This document shows positions 47,870 through 56,928 of a stretch of DNA of 64,000 nt, piece after piece (within the stretch, counting starts at the first letter, position 1; the number at the start of each line of letters is the position of its first letter). Position numbers and translations under genes: made by a program. The DNA lies in contig CAYYIV010000002.1 of the NCBI GenBank assembly GCA_964472095.1, forward strand, positions 1-64,000, written 5' to 3'. The notes beneath the pieces are model-generated. The model was not told the DNA's origin. It worked only from the letters and a program-made list of their open reading frames with translations, and made no database searches. The stretch comes from Pelagibius sp964472095. GTDB lineage: Bacteria; Pseudomonadota; Alphaproteobacteria; Kiloniellales; Kiloniellaceae.

Positions 47870-49093
47870 ATGGATTTCGAGCGCTTCTTTGCTGAGGAAA
47901 TGGCCGGCCTGAAGGCCGAGGGCCGCTACCGCGTCTTCGCCGAGTTGGAACGCCGGGCCGGTGCCTTTCCGCGTGCCCGGCGCTATAGCGCCGGAGGGGC
48001 CGCCGAGGCCAGCGCCGAGGTCACGGTATGGTGCTCCAACGACTACCTCGGCATGGGCCAGCACCCCGCCGTGCTGGCGGCCATGCACGAGGCGATCGAC
48101 CGCTGCGGCGCCGGCGCGGGCGGCACCCGCAACATCTCGGGCACCAACCACTACCACGTGCTGCTGGAGCGCGAACTGGCCGGGCTGCACGGCAAAGAGG
48201 CCGCCCTGCTGTTCACCTCGGGCTACGTCTCGAACTGGGCGGCGCTCGGCACCCTGGCGGCCCGCCTGCCCAACTGCATCGTGTTTTCCGATGCCCTGAA
48301 CCATGCCTCGATGATCGAGGGCATCCGCCATTCCAGGGCCGGCAAAGCTATTTTCCGCCACAACGACCCGGAGCACCTCGAGCGCCTGCTGCGTGAGGCC
48401 GATCCGGCCGCCGCCAAGCTGGTCGCCTTCGAATCCGTCTATTCGATGGACGGCGACATCGCCCCCGTCGCCGAGATCTGCGAGGTCGCCGAGAAGTTTG
48501 GCGCCATGACCTACCTGGACGAGGTCCACGCCGTCGGCCTCTATGGGCCGCACGGCGGCGGCATCGCCGAGCGCGAGGGCCTGATGGGCCGCATCACGGT
48601 AATCGAGGGCACCCTCGGCAAGGCCTTCGGCGTCATGGGCGGCTACATCGCCGCCTCCGCCATGCTCTGCGACTTCGTGCGGAGCTTCGCCTCCGGCTTC
48701 ATCTTCACCACCTCGCTGCCGCCGGCCGTGGCGGCCGGAGCGCTGGCCAGCGTCGCCCACCTGCGTGCCAGCAAGATCGAGCGCGACGTCCAGCAGGAGC
48801 GCGCGGCGACCCTGAAGCGCCGCCTCGCCGAGGCCGGCCTGCCGGTGATGCCCTCAGAGAGCCACATCGTGCCGGTTCTGGTCGGCGATCCGGTGGCCTG
48901 CCGGGCGGTGACCGACCGCCTGCTGGAGCGGTACGGCATCTACGTGCAGCCGATCAACTATCCGACCGTGCCGCGCGGGACCGAGCGGCTCCGGCTGACG
49001 CCGACGCCGCTGCACAGCGATGCGGAGATCGACCACTTGGTCGCTGCCCTGACGGAAATCTGGCAGGCCATGAACTTGCGCCGCGCCGCCTGA
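47870..49093 (+). CDS. hemA: 5-aminolevulinate synthase
   Basis: 407 residues, the normal ALAS length. WCSNDYLGMGQHPAV, GTRNISGTNHYHVLLE, YLDEVHAVGLYG and the PLP Lys251 in EGTLGKAFGVMGGYIA identify ALAS among alpha-oxoamine synthases; the NISGTN and VWCSNDYLGM forms separate it from KBL and BioF. It condenses glycine and succinyl-CoA, the first step of heme synthesis in alphaproteobacteria. A hairpin with T-run lies in its leader. Confidence 0.95.
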   Translation: MDFERFFAEEMAGLKAEGRYRVFAELERRAGAFPRARRYSAGGAAEASAEVTVWCSNDYLGMGQHPAVLAAMHEAIDRCGAGAGGTRNISGTNHYHVLLERELAGLHGKEAALLFTSGYVSNWAALGTLAARLPNCIVFSDALNHASMIEGIRHSRAGKAIFRHNDPEHLERLLREADPAAAKLVAFESVYSMDGDIAPVAEICEVAEKFGAMTYLDEVHAVGLYGPHGGGIAEREGLMGRITVIEGTLGKAFGVMGGYIAASAMLCDFVRSFASGFIFTTSLPPAVAAGALASVAHLRASKIERDVQQERAATLKRRLAEAGLPVMPSESHIVPVLVGDPVACRAVTDRLLERYGIYVQPINYPTVPRGTERLRLTPTPLHSDAEIDHLVAALTEIWQAMNLRRAA

Positions 49094-49250
49094 GGGGGAC
49101 TGCCGCGCGGCCTTTCGAGCCTGCTCAACCAACAATTGCTACAGGCGGGGCGCGGCAGCGGGCATTGCTCCCGCGGCTTCCCTCGGGCAATTCTAGAGGT
49201 CACGACAGGTGCATGACGGGCCGCCCGGCCCGAGAGGTGGGAGACAACCG

Positions 49251-50507
49251 ATGACCGAGGGCAAGCACGCCACGACCGGCCGTTCTGCACGGCACGCGGC
49301 AGGGGGGCTTCTGCTTGGCCTGGCCCTGGTCGCCGGCGCCTCCTGGGCGTCGGCACAGGAGGCGGACCCCGCACCGGCCGGCGAGTTGCCCACCACCAGC
49401 GGAGCGGAGGCAGCGCCGCCGGCGAGCGACGCGGCGCCGATCGAGTCGGTGGCTCCCGGCGAGACTGCTGCGGCCAAACCGACGGGGCCGCTGGTGATCG
49501 CCTCCTGGGGCGGCGTCTATTCCCAAAGTCAGGACGAAGCGGTCTACCGGCCGTTTTCCCGCACCACCGGAATCGAGATCACCCGCAGGGTCTATGCCGG
49601 CGGCCTCGACGACATCCGCGGCCAGGTGAAAAGCGGCGAAGGGATCTGGGACGTGGTCGACGTCGAGCCTGCCGACGCGGAGGAAGGCTGCAACGAAGGC
49701 CTGTTCGAGAAGCTCAACTTGGAGCTACCGGCGGCGCCTGACGGCACCGCCGCCAGCGACGACTTCCTGCCGGGCACGCTGCACCCCTGCGCCGTCGGCT
49801 CGCTCGCCTGGTCCGTGGTGATCGCCTACGGCTCTGGACGGGGAGAAGCCCGTGCCGATGACGATAAGCCCGCCAGCCTGCAGGACTTCTTCGACCTCGA
49901 GCGCTTTCCCGGCCGGCGCGGCCTGCGTCGCACCCCGATGGTCAACCTCGAATGGGCGCTGCTGGCCGATGGAGTCGCGCCGGCCGAGGTCTACGACCTG
50001 CTGCGTACCGAGGCAGGGGTCGCACGGGCCTTCGCCAGACTCGACAGCCTCCGCGACGAGATCGTCTGGTGGGACGACGCCGCCGAGCCGGCGCGCCTGC
50101 TGAGCAGCGGCCGCGTGGTCATGACCTCCACCTTCAACGCCCCGATGTTCAACGACATCGTGATCCGCCAGCAGCCTTTCGCGCTGATCTGGGATCGCCA
50201 GGTGTGGGACATCGATCTTTGGGCGGTCCCGACCGCTTCGCCCAACCGCGAGGCGGCTCTGGAGTTCGTCCGCTTCGCCACCAGCACCGAGCCCCTGGCG
50301 CGCCAGACTCGCTGGATTCCCTATGGCCCGGTACGGCGCTCGGCGCTCGCTCAGGTCGGCGACCACGTCTACTCCGATGTCAAGATGGCACGCTTCCTGC
50401 CGACCACGGAGGAGAACTTCGAGACGGCCCTGCGCAACGATGCCATGTTCTGGCAGGAAAACGGCCCGGCCCTGGTCGAGCGCTTCAACGCCTGGCTCGC
50501 GAACTGA
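49251..50507 (+). CDS. Polyamine-type ABC substrate-binding protein 1 (PotD-like, with linker)
   Basis: 418 residues. A signal peptide (LLLGLALVAGASWASA) is followed by an unusual Ala/Pro/Glu linker of about 45 residues. Then comes a family 1 binding domain with VIASWGGVYSQSQDEAV and WDVVDVEPADAEEGCNEGLF. It is paralogous to the protein at 51900, sharing many aligned blocks. The linker may tether or space it from the membrane, but there is no lipobox. ATG 49251 follows GGGAGA. The ligand is inferred as a polyamine or similar. Confidence 0.88.
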   Translation: MTEGKHATTGRSARHAAGGLLLGLALVAGASWASAQEADPAPAGELPTTSGAEAAPPASDAAPIESVAPGETAAAKPTGPLVIASWGGVYSQSQDEAVYRPFSRTTGIEITRRVYAGGLDDIRGQVKSGEGIWDVVDVEPADAEEGCNEGLFEKLNLELPAAPDGTAASDDFLPGTLHPCAVGSLAWSVVIAYGSGRGEARADDDKPASLQDFFDLERFPGRRGLRRTPMVNLEWALLADGVAPAEVYDLLRTEAGVARAFARLDSLRDEIVWWDDAAEPARLLSSGRVVMTSTFNAPMFNDIVIRQQPFALIWDRQVWDIDLWAVPTASPNREAALEFVRFATSTEPLARQTRWIPYGPVRRSALAQVGDHVYSDVKMARFLPTTEENFETALRNDAMFWQENGPALVERFNAWLAN

Positions 50508-50597
50508 CCCCTGGTGGACCTCGAAGCCGATAGCGGCAGGGGGGCATGCAACCCAACCGTGTCGTCCGCCTACCTTCTTTTTTTGAAGGTTTCATCC

Positions 50598-50653
50598 CCC
50601 GATGCGATCGGCTACGCTTCGCCCAACAATACAAAGGGGCCGCATGCATCGGG
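50598..50653 (+). promoter_or_regulatory. Structured leader upstream of the ATPase gene
   Basis: CCCGATGC 50598-50605 and GCATCGGG 50646-50653 are perfect 8-base arms with a 40-base loop. They lie between the first binding-protein gene and the ATPase gene. It could be an internal regulatory leader; no riboswitch class was recognised. Confidence 0.35.
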
Positions 50654-50715
50654 CATCAAGCTTGAGCATTGTGGTTATACTAACGGTAACTTGGGGGCGC
50701 AGGGAGATACCGCGA

Positions 50716-51810
50716 GTGGTAGGCGGAGAAGAGGGTATTATTGTTCGTTTCGTCGGCGTCCAGAAGAGTTACGACGGCGAAACTTTAGTTGTGAAGGACC
50801 TCAATCTCGACATGGTCCGGGGCGAGTTTTTAACCATGCTCGGCCCTTCCGGTTCCGGCAAGACGACCTGTCTGATGATGCTTGCCGGCTTTGAGGTTCC
50901 GACCAGTGGCAAGATTCTTCTGAAGGACAGGCCGATCAACGACGTGCCGCCGTACAAGCGCGGCATCGGCATGGTGTTCCAGAACTACGCGCTGTTCCCG
51001 CACATGACGGTGAACGAGAACCTTGCTTTCCCGCTGCAGGTGCGCGGTCTGGGTCGGAGCGAGGTCGAGGAACGCGTGAAGCGCGCGCTGGAGATGGTGC
51101 GCCTGCCGGCCTTTGGCGGGCGACGGCCCGCACAGCTCTCCGGCGGCCAGCAGCAGCGCGTGGCAGTGGCCCGCGCCCTGGTGTTCGAGCCAGAACTGGT
51201 GCTGATGGACGAGCCGCTCGGCGCGCTGGACAAAAACCTGCGCGAAGAGATGCAGTACGAAATCAAGCACATCCACGAGAACCTCGGCGTCAGCATCGTC
51301 TACGTCACTCACGACCAGTCCGAGGCGCTCACCATGTCGAATCGCATCGCGGTGTTCGACGACGGCGTCATTCAGCAGCTGGCACCGCCAGACCGGCTCT
51401 ACGAGAAGCCGGAGAACGCCTTCGTGGCCCGCTTCATCGGCGAGAACAACACCCTGCTTGGCAAGGTATCCCACGTGAACGGCAACCGTTGCACCGTGGA
51501 GGTGGACGGTGCCGGTCCGGTGGAGGCCCTGCCGGTGAACATCGCCGGCGTCGGCATGCGGACCACTCTTTCGCTGCGGCCGGAGCGGGTGGTCATCAAC
51601 CCCAACGGCGACCTTGGCTCCAACACCTTCGATGCCAAGGTCGAAGAACTCATTTACCTCGGCGACCACATCCGCACCCGCGTCAATGTGGCCGGCAACT
51701 CGGACTTCATCATCAAGGTGCCCAATGCCCACGGACATGCCGTGCTGGCCAAGGGCGCAATGATCAAGATCGGGTGGTCAGCAGAGGATTGCCGCGCGCT
51801 CGATGCCTGA
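50716..51810 (+). CDS. Polyamine-type ABC transporter ATP-binding protein (PotA-like)
   Basis: About 364 residues from GTG 50716. Walker A GPSGSGKTT, Q-loop FQNYALFPHMTVNEN, signature LSGGQQQRV, Walker B LVLMDEPLGALD and THDQSEALTMS are intact. The C-terminal TOBE-like domain (about 270-364) marks the PotA/MalK class. GTG 50716 has GGGAGA nine bases upstream; ATGs at 50602 and 50644 would add an odd hydrophobic leader. It follows a 208-base structured leader. Confidence 0.88.
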   Translation: MVGGEEGIIVRFVGVQKSYDGETLVVKDLNLDMVRGEFLTMLGPSGSGKTTCLMMLAGFEVPTSGKILLKDRPINDVPPYKRGIGMVFQNYALFPHMTVNENLAFPLQVRGLGRSEVEERVKRALEMVRLPAFGGRRPAQLSGGQQQRVAVARALVFEPELVLMDEPLGALDKNLREEMQYEIKHIHENLGVSIVYVTHDQSEALTMSNRIAVFDDGVIQQLAPPDRLYEKPENAFVARFIGENNTLLGKVSHVNGNRCTVEVDGAGPVEALPVNIAGVGMRTTLSLRPERVVINPNGDLGSNTFDAKVEELIYLGDHIRTRVNVAGNSDFIIKVPNAHGHAVLAKGAMIKIGWSAEDCRALDA

Positions 51811-51899
51811 CCCGAACGAATCGGGCGGGCCGCTCTCGATCGGCCCAGGCAGCCGGGCGCCGGCGCACCGTCGCGTATCGTACCAACAGGGAGACAATC

Positions 51900-52997
51900 A
51901 TGAAGAAAACTTTTCTTAAATCTACAATCGGAGTCGCCTTCGGCGTCGCTTCGCTTGGCCTGCTGGCCTCCGCGGCCGTAGGCAAGGAACTCACCGTGGT
52001 GTCGTGGGGCGGTGCCTACACGAAGAGCCAGGTGAAGGCCTACCACGAGCCCTACGCGGCCAAGACCGGCACGGTCATCCGTTCGGAGGACTACAACGGC
52101 GGTCTTGCCGAAGTGAAGGCGCAGGTCGAGGCCGGGAACGTCACCTGGGATCTGGTCGACGTCGAGCTGTCGGATGCCGTGCGCGGCTGCGACGAGGGCC
52201 TCTTGGAGCCGATCGACAAGTCCATTCTGCCGCCTGCCCCCGACGGCACCCCGGCGGAGGAAGACTTCCTCAAGGGCACGCTCCACGAATGTGCGGTGGC
52301 CACCATCGTGTGGTCGACGATCTATGCCTACGACAAGTCGAAGTTCAGCGGCGAACAGCCGTCCACTGTCGCCGACTTCTTCGATACCCAGAAGTTCCCG
52401 GGCAAGCGCGGCCTGCGCAAGAATCCGAAGCCGAACCTTGAGTTCGCCCTGATGGCGGACGGCGTGCCGGCCGCAGACGTCTATGAGGTGCTGCGGACAC
52501 CGGAGGGTATCGACCGTGCCTTCGCCAAGCTCGCCACCATCAAGAACGACGTGATCTGGTGGGAGGCCGGCTCCCAGCCGCCGCAGATGTTGGCCGACGG
52601 CGAAGTCGTCATGGCGACGGCCTACAACGGCCGCGTGTTCGACGCCATTGCGACCGAGAAGAAGCCCTTCGAGATCGTCTGGGACGGCCAGGTTTGGGAC
52701 CTCGACCTCTGGGCCATCCCCAAAGGAGCCCCGAACAAGGACGCCGCGCTTGACTTCATCGTCTACTCGACGGACACCCAGCGCCTCGCTGACCAGGCGG
52801 CCTGGATATCCTACGGTCCGGCACGTGCTTCCTCGGTGGCGATGATCGGCAAGCATGCCGAAGCCGGCATCGAGATGGGCCCGCACATGCCGACCGCGCC
52901 GGAAAACTTCCAGAACGCGGTGCAGAACGACTTCGAGTTCTGGGCCGACCACCAGGACGAGCTGAACGAGCGCTTCAACGCCTGGCTTGCCCAGTAA
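51900..52997 (+). CDS. Polyamine-type ABC substrate-binding protein 2 (PotD-like)
   Basis: 365 residues. A Sec signal (STIGVAFGVASLGLLASAA) is cut near VGKEL. The mature start LTVVSWGGAYTKSQVKAYHE and WDLVDVELSDAVRGCDEGLL parallel the first binding protein. WDGQVWDLDLWAIPKGA and the ERFNAWLAQ end also match it. GGGAGA lies six bases before ATG 51900. It is 90 bases after the ATPase gene and is followed by a strong hairpin, then the permeases. Confidence 0.92.
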   Translation: MKKTFLKSTIGVAFGVASLGLLASAAVGKELTVVSWGGAYTKSQVKAYHEPYAAKTGTVIRSEDYNGGLAEVKAQVEAGNVTWDLVDVELSDAVRGCDEGLLEPIDKSILPPAPDGTPAEEDFLKGTLHECAVATIVWSTIYAYDKSKFSGEQPSTVADFFDTQKFPGKRGLRKNPKPNLEFALMADGVPAADVYEVLRTPEGIDRAFAKLATIKNDVIWWEAGSQPPQMLADGEVVMATAYNGRVFDAIATEKKPFEIVWDGQVWDLDLWAIPKGAPNKDAALDFIVYSTDTQRLADQAAWISYGPARASSVAMIGKHAEAGIEMGPHMPTAPENFQNAVQNDFEFWADHQDELNERFNAWLAQ

Positions 52998-53007
52998 GAC
53001 TGCGTCC

Positions 53008-53031
53008 GGGGAGGGGCCGCGGCCCCTCCCC
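53008..53031 (+). terminator. Long GC-rich palindrome inside the ABC operon
   Basis: A perfect 24-base palindrome (GGGGAGGGG ... CCCCTCCCC around CCGCGG) starts 11 bases after the second binding-protein gene and ends 65 bases before the permease gene. With no proper T-run it more likely blocks 3' decay or attenuates, giving excess binding protein. Confidence 0.6.
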
Positions 53032-53096
53032 ACGCTCTTTCGGGTTCATATCAGTTCGAGATTCTTTCCGTTCGCGAGAGGGAAGGCGAAGGGACC

Positions 53097-54386
53097 ATGG
53101 CCGAAGCGTCAGCCCCGGCGGGCAACGCCAAGACGACCTACCAACGAATTGTGGACGGCGGCTCCCTGAAAGCGCAACTCCGCCGGGCCAACCGCCGTCA
53201 ACGGCTTAGCGCTCTGGCGCTGACGGGCCCCCTGCTGTTGTTCCTGCTCGCCACCTTTCTGATCCCGATCGGCGTCATGCTGTTCCGCTCCGTCGACGAC
53301 CCGCTGGTCGGCCAGGCGCTGCCGCGCACTGTCGAGGTGCTGGCCGACTGGGACCGCACCGACCTGCCCAGCGAAGCCGCCTACGCCGCGCTGGTGGAAG
53401 ACCTGCTGGCCTTGCGCGACGGCGGACCGGACGGCCGGGCCATGGTCGGGCGCGTGGCGACACGGCTGAATTTCGAGGACGCCGGCGTGCGCAGCACCTT
53501 CACCGGCACCGCGCGCAGGGTCGACGGCATGGAGCCGCCCTACAGGGACGCGCTCATAGAGGCGGATGCGGCCTGGGGCGGCCGGAGCATCTGGGCGACC
53601 ATCCAGCGCCTCGGTCCCGACTACACCGCCGTGCATTTCCTCGCCTCCGTCGATCTGCGCTACACCGTCGACGGCGAGATCGCGCCGCAACCGCAGGAAC
53701 GTCAGGTCTACGTCAGCATCTGGATTCGCACCTTGATGATCAGCCTGACGGTGACGCTGGCCTGCGTCGCGCTCGGCTATCCCGTTGCCTATCTGCTGGC
53801 AACCCTTCCGATGCGCACGTCCAACCTGCTGATGGTCCTTGTATTGCTGCCGTTCTGGACCTCGCTGCTGGTGCGCACCACCAGCTGGATCGTGGTACTC
53901 GGCCAGAACGGCGTGCTGTTGGAGGTCCTCGCCTTCCTGCATCTGATCGACGACGTCGACAGGCCGCGCCTGATCTACAACATGACAGGCAGCATCGTGG
54001 CGATGACCCATATTCTTTTGCCCTTCATGATCCTGCCGCTCTACAGCGTGATGCGGGGCATCTCGCCATCCTACATGCGCGCCGCCCAGAACCTCGGCGC
54101 CCCGCCGGCGATCGCCTTCATCAAGGTCTACCTGCCGCAGACCGTGCCGGGCCTCGGCGCCGGCTGCTTGCTCGTCTTCATTCTGGCCATCGGCTACTAC
54201 ATCACCCCGGCCCTGGTCGGCGGCGAGAGCGGCACGATGATCTCCAACTTCATTGCTCACCATATGCAGAGATCGCTCAACTGGGGTTTTGCGGCCGCCC
54301 TCGGCACCCTGTTGCTGTTGGGGGTCATGGCGCTCTACTGGGTCTATGACCGCATCGTCGGCATCAACAACATGAAGCTCGGCTAG
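53097..54386 (+). CDS. ABC transporter permease, PotB type, with large periplasmic insert
   Basis: 429 residues, over 100 longer than usual PotB. After the first helix (LTGPLLLFLLATFLIPIGVM) there is a soluble segment of about 150 residues (about 65-215) before the second helix. The core then has five helices with the EAA loop YMRAAQNLGAPPAIAFIKVY. The insert includes a VFRSVDDP-type start and a DLPSEAAYAALVEDLLALRD helix. The gene is followed 13 bases later by its partner. Confidence 0.88.
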   Translation: MAEASAPAGNAKTTYQRIVDGGSLKAQLRRANRRQRLSALALTGPLLLFLLATFLIPIGVMLFRSVDDPLVGQALPRTVEVLADWDRTDLPSEAAYAALVEDLLALRDGGPDGRAMVGRVATRLNFEDAGVRSTFTGTARRVDGMEPPYRDALIEADAAWGGRSIWATIQRLGPDYTAVHFLASVDLRYTVDGEIAPQPQERQVYVSIWIRTLMISLTVTLACVALGYPVAYLLATLPMRTSNLLMVLVLLPFWTSLLVRTTSWIVVLGQNGVLLEVLAFLHLIDDVDRPRLIYNMTGSIVAMTHILLPFMILPLYSVMRGISPSYMRAAQNLGAPPAIAFIKVYLPQTVPGLGAGCLLVFILAIGYYITPALVGGESGTMISNFIAHHMQRSLNWGFAAALGTLLLLGVMALYWVYDRIVGINNMKLG

Positions 54387-54399
54387 GGAGGCCCCCCGC

Positions 54400-55317
54400 A
54401 TGGCATCGCTTCCGCCCTATGCCGGACCGGTCGGCATCGCCTGGCACTACGGCTTCCGCGTCTTCTGCGGTTTCGTCCTGCTGTTCCTGATTCTGCCGAT
54501 TCTGGTGATCATCCCGCTCAGCTTCAACGCCGAGCCGTATTTCACCTACACCAAGGCAATGGTCACGCTGCAGCCCGAGGCCTATTCCTGGCGCTGGTAC
54601 ATGGACATCATGCAGAACGGCATGGCGGCTCCCAACGACAACATTTGGAGCTGGCAGTGGCTGTCCGACAGCTGGAACAACGCCCAGTGGATCCACGCGA
54701 CCAAGAACAGCTTCATCATCGCCATCTTCTCGACGCTGATCGCGACCACCCTGGGCACCCTTGCCGCGCTTGGCCTGACGCGCCCGCACATGCCCTTCGG
54801 CAAGCTGATCATGGCGCTCCTGATCTCGCCGATGATCGTGCCGCTGATCATCTCCGCCGCCGGCATGTTCTTCTTCTACTCCAGCATCGGGCTGAGTCAC
54901 ACCTTCCCCGGCATCATCCTCGCCCATGCCGCCCTCGGCACGCCCTTCGTGGTGATCACCGTGACGGCGACCCTCGCCGGCTTCGACAGCAACCTGATCC
55001 GCGCTTCCGCCAGCCTCGGCGCCAGCCCGCCGCGGACCTTCTTCAAGGTCATCGTGCCGCTGATCTCGCCCGGCGTGATCTCCGGGGGCCTCTTCGCCTT
55101 CGTCACCTCCTTCGACGAGGTGGTGGTCGTGCTGTTCCTCACCGGCTTCGAGCAGCGCACGGTCACCCGCCAGATGTGGGCCGGCGTGCGCGAGCAGATC
55201 AGCCCGACGATCCTCGCCGTGGCGACCCTGCTGGTGCTGATCTCCATTCTGCTGCTGACCACGCTGGAGCTGCTGCGACGCCGCAACGAGCGTATGCGCG
55301 GCATGTCCGCCCAGTAG
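54400..55317 (+). CDS. ABC transporter permease, PotC type
   Basis: 305 residues, six helices. Features: FLILPILVIIPLSFNAEPYF near the N-terminus and the EAA loop LIRASASLGASPPRTFFKVI. The late segment GGLFAFVTSFDEVVVVLFLT is typical of PotC. It ends the transporter operon with a small GACCC/GGGTC hairpin just after the stop. Confidence 0.9.
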   Translation: MASLPPYAGPVGIAWHYGFRVFCGFVLLFLILPILVIIPLSFNAEPYFTYTKAMVTLQPEAYSWRWYMDIMQNGMAAPNDNIWSWQWLSDSWNNAQWIHATKNSFIIAIFSTLIATTLGTLAALGLTRPHMPFGKLIMALLISPMIVPLIISAAGMFFFYSSIGLSHTFPGIILAHAALGTPFVVITVTATLAGFDSNLIRASASLGASPPRTFFKVIVPLISPGVISGGLFAFVTSFDEVVVVLFLTGFEQRTVTRQMWAGVREQISPTILAVATLLVLISILLLTTLELLRRRNERMRGMSAQ

Positions 55318-55360
55318 GACCCGCCGGGTCTTGGCACCGGCTGCGATCTCTTCATTATTT

Positions 55361-55379
55361 GAGAATGCTTCGCATTATC
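55361..55379. promoter_or_regulatory. Fur-box-like site upstream of the PadR-like gene
   Basis: Read on the minus strand, GATAATGCGAAGCATTCTC agrees with the 19-base Fur consensus at 15 positions. On the plus strand it contains the perfect dyad AATGC-TTC-GCATT. It lies in a locally AT-rich promoter region about 97 bases before the regulator start. Fur, Irr or the PadR-like regulator itself could bind. Confidence 0.45.
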
Positions 55380-55475
55380 ATCTTTATGGACAAGTCAATG
55401 AATGAGGCCTATATTCTGCGGCACAGGGTGGCCCTTCTCCGGCCGCCCAGCAGGGATTGATCGGAAGCTGCCGCC

Positions 55476-56042
55476 ATGTATCGCGACAATACACTGATCC
55501 CCAGCGAGGCTGTCCGGATGTTGGCCCTCGGCCTGCTGGCCGGCAGGCCGATGAGCTATGCCGAATTGGCGCGCGAGGTGCGGCATTTCACCGGACGCAT
55601 CATGGGACCGTCGCTCGACCTCGTGGGCGCTCCGCTGGAGGTGCTGAAGGTCGAGGGACTGGTGGAAAACCTCGGTGGCGTGCCCGATGCGCGCGACGGC
55701 GACGACCCGGAAAGCGACCGGCAGGCGCTGACGGTGACGCCCGAGGGCCGCACGGAGCTGCGCCGCCTGCTGTCCGCAAACGTGCGCCCGCAGGTCAGCG
55801 ACCTCAACAAGCTGATCGTCGCCCTGAAGATGCGCTTCCTGCATTTGATGGACGCCGCCGACCAACGTATTCAGTCCGAGCTGCTGCACGACATCTGCGA
55901 GCGCGAGCTCGCCCGTCTCTGCGATCTGCGCGCCTACCACAGCGACGAACCCGGCCACCTCTGCGGCTGGCTCGACTCGGAGATCGTCCAGACGCGGGCG
56001 CGCCTCGAGTGGTTCGCCCGCCTGCGCGACAGCCTCGGTTGA
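55476..56042 (+). CDS. PadR-like winged-helix transcriptional regulator
   Basis: 188 residues. The N-terminal wHTH (VRMLALGLLAGRPMSYAELA) begins like PadR regulators. A recognition helix and wing follow, with LTVTPEGRTELRRLL. The C-terminal helical part (LHDICERELARLCDLRAYHS) fits the Vir/AcrR-type dimerisation helices of PadR. The ligand is unknown. It may regulate the polyamine-type operon upstream or the SDR gene downstream. A Fur-like site sits in its promoter. Confidence 0.75.
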   Translation: MYRDNTLIPSEAVRMLALGLLAGRPMSYAELAREVRHFTGRIMGPSLDLVGAPLEVLKVEGLVENLGGVPDARDGDDPESDRQALTVTPEGRTELRRLLSANVRPQVSDLNKLIVALKMRFLHLMDAADQRIQSELLHDICERELARLCDLRAYHSDEPGHLCGWLDSEIVQTRARLEWFARLRDSLG

Positions 56043-56093
56043 TCTCTCCTTAAGCATGCCGGGGATCCGGCCCTGCCGCTCAGTACCAGCCGC

Positions 56094-56858
56094 TCAGTAG
56101 AGGTGCTGGCCGCCGGTGACGAAGATCTCGGTGCCGGTGACGTAGCCGAAGTCCGGTGTGCAGAGCCGATAGACCGTTGCGGCCACCTCTTCCGGGCGGC
56201 CCATGCGGTGCAGTGGAATGCGGGGGATCAGTGCTTCGTACTCCTCCCCGACCATCGCGGTTTCGATCTCGCCGGGCGCCACGGCGTTGACCCGCACGTT
56301 GAGCTCGGCGAACTCGACGGCCATTTCCCGCGTCAGGGCGGATAGCGCCGCCTTGGAGGTCGAATAGGCCGACCCGGCGAAGGGATGCACGCCGTGGCCG
56401 GCGATCGAGGTGATGTTGACGATGCAGCCCTGCCCCTTGCGCAGCGCCGAGGCGAAGCCGCGGCCGAGCGCCAGCGGCGCGAAGAAGTTCAGCTCGAAGA
56501 CCTCACGCCAGAGATCGAGGCTGCCGTTGAGGCAGCCGAGGCGCTCCTTGAATTCGGTCTTCGGCGAGACTGCCGCGTTGTTCACCAGGGCGTGCACCGG
56601 TCCGTCGCCGATGATCGCCTTGGCCTCCGTCAGAAACCTGCCGACGGCCACCTGGTCGGCAAGGTCGGCGGTAATGTGGTGGGTCCAGTTGGGGTCGCGT
56701 CGGCAGTCTGCGGGCACCGCATCGCGCGAGCAGGTGATGATCTCCCAGCCCTCGTCGCTGAAGCGCTTCACTGTGGCATGGCCGATGCCCCGGCTGGCAC
56801 CGGTCAGCACCACCCTCTGACGCTGTTCGTCTAAGGATCCCTTCGTCGCTGCGCTCAT
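56094..56858 (-). CDS. Short-chain dehydrogenase/reductase
   Basis: 254 residues, classical SDR. The NAD(P) motif TGASRGIGHATV, NNAAVSP, catalytic Ser in ITSIAGHGVHP and YSTSK are all present, as is the IETAMVG segment. The substrate is unknown; sequence is compatible with ketoacyl or sugar alcohol reductases. It ends a run of minus-strand genes from pdxH leftwards and converges on the PadR-like gene. Confidence 0.87.
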   Translation of the reverse strand: MSAATKGSLDEQRQRVVLTGASRGIGHATVKRFSDEGWEIITCSRDAVPADCRRDPNWTHHITADLADQVAVGRFLTEAKAIIGDGPVHALVNNAAVSPKTEFKERLGCLNGSLDLWREVFELNFFAPLALGRGFASALRKGQGCIVNITSIAGHGVHPFAGSAYSTSKAALSALTREMAVEFAELNVRVNAVAPGEIETAMVGEEYEALIPRIPLHRMGRPEEVAATVYRLCTPDFGYVTGTEIFVTGGQHLY

Positions 56859-56928
56859 GGCGCGATCTTACTCTCAGGATCCACCAACGCCATACCGGAA
56901 TTGAGAAACGGCCACGGACCCGGAAACC

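Noticed and set aside
50572..50590. Hairpin ACCTTC-T7-GAAGGT as a terminator
   Set aside because: The T-run forms the loop and does not follow the stem, so it cannot work as an intrinsic terminator.
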